Shown one piece after another: positions 42,583-48,022 of a stretch of 48,022 bases of DNA. The stretch is from Anaerolineales bacterium UBA3499 (lineage in GTDB: Bacteria; Chloroflexota; Anaerolineae; Anaerolineales; UBA11657): assembly GCA_002377585.1 (NCBI GenBank), contig DFQC01000012.1:3817-51838 (forward strand), written 5' to 3'. Within the stretch, counting starts at the first letter, position 1, and every line of letters starts with the position of its first letter. Under the pieces are notes generated by a model. It saw only the letters and a list, made by a program, of their open reading frames with translations. It ran no database searches and had not been told where the DNA came from. The position numbers and the translations under genes are program-made.

Positions 42583-43971
42583 ATGGCTAAACAACATCTG
42601 AGATACAAGTGTCAACAGTGCGGCCGAACCACTCATCGTGAGATGGGAAAATGTCCGCAATGTGGTGAATGGAATACCATGATGGCAGAAATGGTAACCG
42701 AGACCATCCGCAAGGCAAATAAAAGTATACCCAGCAACACTTTACCATCTAGCCAACCCAAACCTATCAATGAAATTGTCGCAGCTACTACTGATAGACT
42801 TTCTTTACCTAATGATGAATTTGCCAGAGTATTAGGTGGAGGGATTGTACCTGGCTCAATGGTCCTAATTGGTGGGGATCCAGGCATTGGTAAGAGCACT
42901 TTAATGTTACAGGTTGCCGCTTCAATGGCTTCAAACAAATTGCCAGTACTCTATGTATCGGGGGAAGAATCTGCTCACCAAGTTAAGATGAGGGCTACTC
43001 GCTTGGAAGACTGGTCTCAATCTGATGCTAATCATCTGTATTTATTGACTGAAACCAACTTAGCAAAAATTGTGGAGCACATTCTTAGCATTAAGGCAAA
43101 ATTGGTAATAATTGATTCTATTCAGACAATAACCAGTGATGATTTAGATTCTTCACCCGGATCTATTACGCAGGTGAGCAATTGTACTACTATACTGACT
43201 CAGCTGGCCAAAATGTCTGGTATAGCCATATTCTTAGTCGGACATGTGACTAAAGAAGGATCCATTGCTGGACCTCGAGTTTTAGAACACACTGTAGACA
43301 CTGTACTCTACCTTGAGGGAGATTTACACCATGTTTATAGGTTGTTGCGCGGAGTAAAAAATAGATTTGGCCCAACCTCCGAGGTCGGTATTTTCGAAAT
43401 GAAGAGATCAGGCATGATAGAAGTCAAAAATCCCTCAGCAACTTTCTTATCGGAAAGACAGGCTAACGTACCCGGGTCTGCAATTACAGTTACCATGGAA
43501 GGTACAAGACCATTACTAGTAGAAGTGCAAGCATTGGCCAGCACTTCTACATTTGGAAAACCTAGACGAACACCTAACGGAGTGGACTTCAATAGGCTTC
43601 TTTTGGTAACAGCAGTCTTAACAAGGCGCCTGAATTACCGACTCGCTGATCAAGATGTATTCGTAAACATAGTAGGTGGACTACAGATTCAAGAGCCAGC
43701 AGCAGATTTAGCAATAGCTGGTGCAATTGCTTCATCAGTCAAAGATCAACCTCTCATTCCCGACACAGTACTTATAGGAGAAATCGGTCTGTCTGGTGAA
43801 CTACGAGCATCTAGACAAATGCCTTCACGTCTAAATGAAGCTGCTAAATTAGGATTTAAAAACGCAATTATTCCAAGTTCATCAACACAAACAGAACAAT
43901 TGCCAAGTCATATACAAATTATTAGTGCTTTCACACTAGACGAAGCATTAAAATCAGCTCTAAAACACTAA
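42583..43971 (+). CDS. radA: DNA repair protein RadA
   Basis: RadA is a RecA-like ATPase that promotes branch migration in recombination. The 462-residue product has an N-terminal C4 zinc finger (C10, C13, C24, C27), then a RecA core with Walker A GGDPGIGKST at 97-106 and the IDSIQTI Walker B region. The RadA-specific KNRFG motif is in GVKNRFGPTSEVGIFEM. The C-terminal Lon-protease-like domain has GVDFNRLLLVTAVLTRR and VFVNIVGGLQIQEPAADLAIA, with the catalytic residues of Lon not used in RadA. A TATAAT at 42546-42551 lies 31 bases before the ATG and may be its promoter. Confidence 0.96.
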   Translation: MAKQHLRYKCQQCGRTTHREMGKCPQCGEWNTMMAEMVTETIRKANKSIPSNTLPSSQPKPINEIVAATTDRLSLPNDEFARVLGGGIVPGSMVLIGGDPGIGKSTLMLQVAASMASNKLPVLYVSGEESAHQVKMRATRLEDWSQSDANHLYLLTETNLAKIVEHILSIKAKLVIIDSIQTITSDDLDSSPGSITQVSNCTTILTQLAKMSGIAIFLVGHVTKEGSIAGPRVLEHTVDTVLYLEGDLHHVYRLLRGVKNRFGPTSEVGIFEMKRSGMIEVKNPSATFLSERQANVPGSAITVTMEGTRPLLVEVQALASTSTFGKPRRTPNGVDFNRLLLVTAVLTRRLNYRLADQDVFVNIVGGLQIQEPAADLAIAGAIASSVKDQPLIPDTVLIGEIGLSGELRASRQMPSRLNEAAKLGFKNAIIPSSSTQTEQLPSHIQIISAFTLDEALKSALKH

Positions 43972-44186
43972 TGAAATGTTCACCACTTTGACTTTCAGTT
44001 GACCATGTGTTAACATACTCACACAATTATCTTTACATATTTATTAGAAAGAAAAACATTCTGGCCTAATAGTTGTTTTATATCAGTATATGTTTAAGTA
44101 AAAGCAGTATGCGTTAACAGTTGTGTTAGTATCAAAGATCAATAACACTTAATCTGTGCTGGCATATTATGCAAGTTATCATCCTC

Positions 44187-44215
44187 GAGTGAGTACCTGG
44201 CCAGGTGACTCACTC
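44187..44215 (+). repeat. Near-perfect palindrome before the PIN/TRAM gene
   Basis: GAGTGAGTACCTGG (44187-44200) pairs with CCAGGTGACTCACTC (44201-44215), fourteen base pairs with a single extra G. It ends 23 bases before the start codon. There is no T tract, so it is not an ordinary terminator; an operator or a 5' UTR hairpin is likelier. Confidence 0.7.
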
Positions 44216-44238
44216 AATTAGTTTAACTAGGAGACATA

Positions 44239-45291
44239 TTGCGAGCAGATGCTTTTTCTCGTTTGGTTGGTCTGATTGGTTTTGCGATCGGTGGGTTTTA
44301 TCTAGAAGAACGATCCCCTTTACTTATCCGCGAACTAATTCCAGCTGACATACGTCTTTGGATGTTTCCAACGGCAGGAGCTATCATAGGATTGTTTCTA
44401 GGACCATATGTGAGCACTCATCCTGCACGTGCCATACGGAAGCTACTAGGCCAGGCATCCACTAATGTGCTTATTGTTGGTCTACTAGGATTAGTAATAG
44501 GATTGATGGTCGCAGCTTTATTGGCCTGGCCGCTCTCCACACTACCGTCACCCTTTAGTCAATTATTGCCGTCTGCATGTGCATTGTTGTTTAGTTGGCT
44601 AGGTATCACAGTCTTTATTAGCAGACGTATGGATTTACTTAAGATATTCCGTATAAATGGACAAAATACCAGATTAAATACAGACAATGTCTCCAATGAC
44701 ACAGTAGGAGTATTACTAGACACAAGTACCATTATAGATGGACGCATATGTGAGATTAGCAAATGTGGTTTTATTGCCGGACCTATAGTAATACCTCGCT
44801 TTATATTAGACGAACTACAGCACATAGCAGATTCATCAGATCAAGAGCGACGGAGACGTGGAAGAAGAGGTTTGGAACTATTAAACCAGCTTAAGCAGCA
44901 ATCTATCTCTAGCGTTAAAATAACAGACCTAGATGTTGAGGGGGTTCGAGAGGTGGACAGTAAACTTGTGATGCTAGCAAAACAATTAGGTCTAAAAATA
45001 GTTACCAACGACTACAATCTGAACAAAGTTGCTGAAGTACAAGGTATAACTGTGCTAAACATAAATGATTTGGCTAATGCAGTGAAAAGTGTTTGCCTAC
45101 CTGGAGAAAAGTTAGAGATAAAAATCATTCAAGAAGGCACTGAAGATCGCCAAGGCGTGGGTTACTTGACTGATGGTACTATGGTCGTTGTTGATAACGG
45201 CAAAAACCTGATCAACAAAAAAATAAATGTGTCGGTCACAAAAGTATTACAAACTTCCGCCGGACGCATGTTATTTGCCAGTTTGGAATAA
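44239..45291 (+). CDS. Membrane-anchored PIN/TRAM domain protein (YacL type)
   Basis: The 350-residue product has about four N-terminal membrane helices (residues 8-20, 42-57, 75-97, 108-127). A cytosolic PIN domain begins VGVLLDTSTIIDGRICE, and a C-terminal TRAM domain (GEKLEIKIIQEGTEDRQGVGYLTDGTMVVVD) should bind RNA. PIN-domain acidic residues are visible in DTSTIIDGR, FILDELQHIAD, REVDSKLVMLA and VTNDYNLNK, so ribonuclease activity is possible but unproven for YacL-type proteins. The start is a TTG at 44239, supported by AGGAG at 44229-44233; no ATG lies nearby. A long palindrome lies just upstream. It precedes cysS by 43 bases, an order seen in several bacteria. Confidence 0.88.
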   Translation: MRADAFSRLVGLIGFAIGGFYLEERSPLLIRELIPADIRLWMFPTAGAIIGLFLGPYVSTHPARAIRKLLGQASTNVLIVGLLGLVIGLMVAALLAWPLSTLPSPFSQLLPSACALLFSWLGITVFISRRMDLLKIFRINGQNTRLNTDNVSNDTVGVLLDTSTIIDGRICEISKCGFIAGPIVIPRFILDELQHIADSSDQERRRRGRRGLELLNQLKQQSISSVKITDLDVEGVREVDSKLVMLAKQLGLKIVTNDYNLNKVAEVQGITVLNINDLANAVKSVCLPGEKLEIKIIQEGTEDRQGVGYLTDGTMVVVDNGKNLINKKINVSVTKVLQTSAGRMLFASLE

Positions 45292-45334
45292 TATTGATTT
45301 ACTACTGCATAATTATTAAAGGGCATAAAAATTC

Positions 45335-46792
45335 ATGTCAATAACCGTTTACAATACTCTCATTCGCAAAAAAGTACCCTTCAATACTATTGAACCTGGA
45401 CGCGTACGTATGTACGTATGTGGTCCTACTGTATATGATCACGCCCATATTGGGCACGGCAAACTTTACATATCTATGGATATGATATTAAGATATTTGC
45501 GATATACCGGTCTCGATGTGCTTTACGTGCAAAATATAACCGACGTGGGCCATCTGCTTGATAGTGGAGAAGATCGTATCATGAAAGGTGCTCGCAGGGA
45601 ACAAACTGATCCTATGCAAGTAGTAGAACGATACATGAGATCGTACATGGATGATATGGATGCCCTACACAATATCAGACCAGATATTATGCCAAGAGCG
45701 GCAGGACACGTACCTGAACAAATTGCAGCTGTTGAACAATTGATTAAGAATGGAAACGCATATGAGGTCAATGGATCGGTATATTTTGATGTTTCATCAT
45801 TTCCAGAATATGGGAAACTTTCTGGCCGTAAGATCGAAGAGCTACAAGAAGGAACTCGTTTAAATACACGCGCAGAGAAACGCAGGCCAGAAGACTTCGC
45901 ATTATGGAAACGTGCCGATCCCGAACATATTATGCGCTGGAACAGCCCATGGGGAGAAGGATTCCCTGGATGGCATATAGAATGTACCGCAATGGCAATC
46001 AAATACCTCGGCGCCAATTTTGATATTCATGGCGGCGGTCTTGAAAACGTTTTTCCACATAACGAATGTGAAATAGCTCAGTCGGAAGCCTTAAGCGGTG
46101 AAACATTTGCTAACTTCTGGTTGCATGCTGGATCACTTACTGTATCTGGTGTGAAGATGAGCAAAAGTTTAGGGAATTCAGTAACTATTCAAGACGCTCT
46201 AAATGAGTACCCCGCAGAAGTTATAAGAATGTTTGTACTTTCAAGTCATTATAGAAGCCCCATAGATTACTCAAAAGAGGCAGTTGATGCAGCCTATAAA
46301 GGATGGCAAAGACTTATTGGGCCAGCATTATCAGTACAACAAATTCTACTTACTACACAAGAATCGGACGCTGCTCAGAGTAATTTTTCCTCGACCATCA
46401 AACAAACCCGGGATGATTTTAAAACCGCTATGGATGATGACTTCAATGCCCCTAAAGCTATTGCATGTCTATTCGATTTTGCAAAAGATGTCAATGGTCT
46501 TTTATCTGAATACCCTCGACCAGATGACGCAACCCTGCAGTCAATTGCCGAAGTGTACAATGATTTAGCAGGTACCGTGCTCGGGCTGTTACCTGCAAAT
46601 AGTACCACTTCCGTCAATCGTGACAATGAACTTATTGAAATATTGGTTGATTTACGCAAAACTGCCCGTAAGCAGAAAGATTTTGCTACCTCAGATGCTA
46701 TAAGAGATAAGTTGGCCACAATAGGAGTAATCCTAGAAGATGGTCAATCAGGTACTACTTGGAAAACAGGTTTCAGCAATCTAAGTGAATGA
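45335..46792 (+). CDS. cysS: Cysteinyl-tRNA synthetase
   Basis: The enzyme charges tRNA-Cys. The 485-residue product is a class I synthetase with the HIGH motif in CGPTVYDHAHIGHGKLYISMD (the preceding cysteine is a zinc ligand) and KMSKS in GVKMSKSLGNS. Further zinc ligands lie in HIECTAMAIKYLG and FPHNECEIAQSE. The C-terminal DALR/anticodon-binding region follows from about residue 345 and ends in IRDKLATIGVILEDGQSGTTW. Its end overlaps the following methyltransferase by eight bases. A weak AAAGGG precedes the ATG. Confidence 0.97.
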   Translation: MSITVYNTLIRKKVPFNTIEPGRVRMYVCGPTVYDHAHIGHGKLYISMDMILRYLRYTGLDVLYVQNITDVGHLLDSGEDRIMKGARREQTDPMQVVERYMRSYMDDMDALHNIRPDIMPRAAGHVPEQIAAVEQLIKNGNAYEVNGSVYFDVSSFPEYGKLSGRKIEELQEGTRLNTRAEKRRPEDFALWKRADPEHIMRWNSPWGEGFPGWHIECTAMAIKYLGANFDIHGGGLENVFPHNECEIAQSEALSGETFANFWLHAGSLTVSGVKMSKSLGNSVTIQDALNEYPAEVIRMFVLSSHYRSPIDYSKEAVDAAYKGWQRLIGPALSVQQILLTTQESDAAQSNFSSTIKQTRDDFKTAMDDDFNAPKAIACLFDFAKDVNGLLSEYPRPDDATLQSIAEVYNDLAGTVLGLLPANSTTSVNRDNELIEILVDLRKTARKQKDFATSDAIRDKLATIGVILEDGQSGTTWKTGFSNLSE

Positions 46793-47534
46793 ATTTATAT
46801 ATCGCCGTAATGCAATTGCGGAGACTATCCTTGCTTCTCGACGTAATATAGTCCGCTTATTATTAGCAAAAGAATCATCCTCAAACAACAAAAATAGTCT
46901 AGTAGTAGCATCAGCTCAAATCAAATCAGTCAAAATCGAACGAATACCGCGGTCTCAAATAACTGGCATAATTGGCAACAGCAATCATCAAGATATGCTT
47001 CTAGAAGTACAGTCCTACCCTTACGCTGAAATAGAAGATATGTATGCCTTATCCGCGCAAAACAACGAAGCACCGTTATTGCTGATCCTTGATCAATTAC
47101 AGTCTCCAAGCAATATCGGACGTTTGTTGCGTAGCGCTGAAGCAATGCGTGCACATGGCGTAATTTTGCAAAAGCGTCGCACAGTCGGCATTACACCTGC
47201 CGTAGTAGCAGCATCTATGGGAGCTAGCGAACACTTGTTAATTGCCAGGGTCACTAATATCGCACGAACTATCACGCAACTTCAAGGCGACAATCTGTGG
47301 GTCATAGGTTTAGATGCAAATACAGAAAGCAATCTACTAAGTGAAATGGATTTAAACCGCGCAATTACAATAGTCATCGGTAATGAAGCAACTGGAATTA
47401 GAAAACTAATACGTAACAAATGTGATGCATTGGTTAGTATATCCATGCTTGGTAAAATAAAATCGCTTAATGCTGCCATTGCAGGTTCCATAGCTCTTTA
47501 TGCAGCTAGAGAGGCAAGAAATCAAGTTGATTGA
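46785..47534 (+). CDS. rlmB: RlmB-type rRNA 2'-O-methyltransferase (SPOUT/TrmH family)
   Basis: This S-adenosylmethionine-dependent enzyme should 2'-O-methylate a guanosine, by analogy Gm2251 of 23S rRNA. The 249-residue product has a short substrate-binding N-terminal domain and the SpoU trefoil-knot domain. Motif 1 is in LLILDQLQSPSNIGRLLRSAEAMRAHGVIL and motifs 2-3 are in VIGNEATGIRKLIRNKCD and LGKIKSLNAAIAGSIALYAAR. The start is a GTG at 46785, inside the cysS end. This cysS-rlmB order is widespread. TrmH-type tRNA methylation is the alternative. Confidence 0.9.
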   Translation: MNEFIYRRNAIAETILASRRNIVRLLLAKESSSNNKNSLVVASAQIKSVKIERIPRSQITGIIGNSNHQDMLLEVQSYPYAEIEDMYALSAQNNEAPLLLILDQLQSPSNIGRLLRSAEAMRAHGVILQKRRTVGITPAVVAASMGASEHLLIARVTNIARTITQLQGDNLWVIGLDANTESNLLSEMDLNRAITIVIGNEATGIRKLIRNKCDALVSISMLGKIKSLNAAIAGSIALYAAREARNQVD

Positions 47535-47631
47535 CAATTAACTATTGACTAGTACACATTATCCTGTTAAACTTGCGCCGGCTTATACTAAGACTACATA
47601 TTTATTTTGGGTCTTTATTTAAACTAGGTGC

Positions 47632-47661
47632 TTGACCTCTTAGACCAAAACTTGGTATAAT
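47632..47661 (+). promoter_or_regulatory. Promoter of the tRNA cluster
   Basis: TTGACC (47632-47637) is 18 bases from consensus TATAAT (47656-47661). The predicted start near 47668 coincides with the first base of a hairpin. Confidence 0.65.
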
Positions 47662-47667
47662 CTGCAC

Positions 47668-47694
47668 GGCGCCAGTTGGGACGGCGCTATTTTT
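47668..47694 (+). other. 5'-terminal hairpin of the tRNA-operon transcript, terminator-like
   Basis: GGCGCC (47668-47673) pairs with GGCGCT (47683-47688; one G-T pair) across nine bases, followed by ATTTTT. It starts at the predicted transcription start of the tRNA operon. It may be a 5'-protecting hairpin or an early terminator. Confidence 0.45.
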
Positions 47695-47720
47695 AACTCA
47701 GACGCTTGTCAGTGGGCCAT

Positions 47721-47793
47721 GCCGACGTAGCTCAATTGGCAGAGCAAGCGCTTTGTAAGTGCTAGGTTATGGGTTCGAGTCCCTTCGTCGGCT
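47721..47793 (+). tRNA. tRNA-Thr (anticodon TGT)
   Basis: A 73-nt cloverleaf: acceptor GCCGACG/CGTCGGC with discriminator T, D-arm GCTC/GAGC, anticodon stem AGCGC/GTGCT enclosing TTTGTAA (TGT at 47754-47756), and T-loop TTCGAGT. It reads ACA. CCA is not encoded. Confidence 0.97.
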
Positions 47794-47799
47794 CAACAG

Positions 47800-47883
47800 G
47801 GGCAGGCGCCGGAGATGGTGAGCCGGGCCGGTCTGTAAAATCGGTGGCATACGCCTGAGTGGGTTCAAATCCCACCCTGCCCA
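47800..47883 (+). tRNA. tRNA-Tyr (anticodon GTA)
   Basis: An 84-nt class II tRNA: acceptor GGGCAGG/CCTGCCC with discriminator A. Anticodon stem CCGGT/ATCGG encloses CTGTAAA (GTA at 47835-47837). A long variable arm and T-loop TTCAAAT are present. CCA is not encoded. Confidence 0.97.
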
Positions 47884-47899
47884 CCTGAAAATTGTTTAA

Positions 47900-47975
47900 G
47901 CCCTCGTAGCTCAGGTGGCAGAGCACACCCTTGGTAAGGGTGAGGTCATGGGTTCAAATCCCATCGAGGGCTCCA
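47900..47975 (+). tRNA. tRNA-Thr (anticodon GGT)
   Basis: The mature body is 47900-47972 with CCA encoded at 47973-47975. Acceptor GCCCTCG/CGAGGGC, anticodon stem CACCC/GGGTG enclosing TTGGTAA (GGT at 47933-47935), T-loop TTCAAAT. It reads ACC and ACU. The Thr-Tyr-Thr order before a strong ribosome binding site resembles tRNA-tuf operons. Confidence 0.97.
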
Positions 47976-48006
47976 GATAAGTACAATTGAGTAGATTTTT
48001 TGTAGT

Positions 48007-48022
48007 AAGGAGGAAAAACTAT
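48007..48022 (+). promoter_or_regulatory. Ribosome binding site of a gene cut by the window edge
   Basis: AAGGAGG at 48007-48013 is followed by seven bases and then AT at 48021-48022, the last two bases of the window, most likely the first two of an ATG. By analogy with Thr-Tyr-Thr tRNA operons the gene could be tuf or rpmG, but none of its coding sequence is visible. Confidence 0.7.

Noticed and set aside
44187..44215. Palindrome before the PIN/TRAM gene as a radA terminator.
   Set aside because: It lies more than 200 bases after the radA stop and has no T tract.
43972..44238. Possible small gene in the gap between radA and the PIN/TRAM gene.
   Set aside because: No open frame with a start, ribosome binding site and reasonable length; only the palindrome stands out.
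1..48022. Mobile elements, CRISPR arrays, prophage genes or toxin-antitoxin pairs.
   Set aside because: No transposase, integrase, repeat-spacer pattern, phage structural gene or small two-gene toxin module was found anywhere in the window.

Overview
This 48 kb window is an AT-rich, densely packed chromosomal segment of a bacterium. Gene content and protein flavour fit the phylum Chloroflexota, most likely a free-living Dehalococcoidia/SAR202-like lineage. The supporting signs are the DnaK C-terminus, the small Chloroflexota-style membrane proteins, the tandem 'TP.DL..EYR..Y' membrane proteins and the CimA/LeuB arrangement. The lineage is an inference from protein resemblance, not a computed placement. 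There are no insertion sequences, phage genes or CRISPR arrays; it reads as core genome with one small polysaccharide island.

Layout. (1) 1-2713: the 3' part of dnaK with a palindromic terminator, then ilvE and a small membrane protein. (2) 2869-10714: a YfhO-type membrane protein on the plus strand faces a minus-strand block. That block holds a tandem pair of paralogous single-pass membrane proteins, a cyclase/formamidase-family enzyme, two GT4 glycosyltransferases and a polyprenyl-phosphate sugar transferase, with a tRNA-Leu at its upstream end. (3) 10768-15815: a divergent YchF-type GTPase/ATPase and oligoendopeptidase F on plus; greA then lysS on minus. (4) 16078-23938: a complete shikimate-pathway operon (chorismate mutase, DAHP synthase, tyrA, aroA, aroE, aroC, an aroK-aroB fusion, aroQ). 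(5) 23977-25596: glnA with its own promoter. (6) 25637-36422: a branched-chain amino-acid operon (ilvB, ilvN, ilvC, leuA, leuC, leuD, cimA, leuB) ending in pheA. (7) 36433-38492, minus: a metal-chelatase ATPase/VWA gene split by an A9 run that looks like a programmed -1 frameshift site. (8) 38537-47534: ribosomal protein S1, clpC, radA, a PIN/TRAM membrane protein, cysS and an RlmB-type methyltransferase. (9) 47632-48022: tRNA-Thr(TGT), tRNA-Tyr(GTA), tRNA-Thr(GGT), then the ribosome binding site of a gene whose start codon is cut by the window edge.

The most interesting signal is regulatory. Both amino-acid operons are preceded by a promoter, a short leader ORF loaded with codons for the end products, and an intrinsic terminator before the first structural gene. 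The aromatic leader has three Phe and three Tyr codons within seven; the branched-chain leader has twelve Leu/Val/Ile codons within fifteen. These look like classical ribosome-mediated transcription attenuators, well known from enteric bacteria. Each leader sits in front of exactly the pathway its codons report on. In the branched-chain leader a mutually exclusive antiterminator pairing can be drawn by eye. The aromatic leader lies very close to its predicted transcription start with no Shine-Dalgarno, so it may be read leaderless. Because pheA closes the branched-chain operon, the phenylalanine branch may be gated by branched-chain amino-acid supply.
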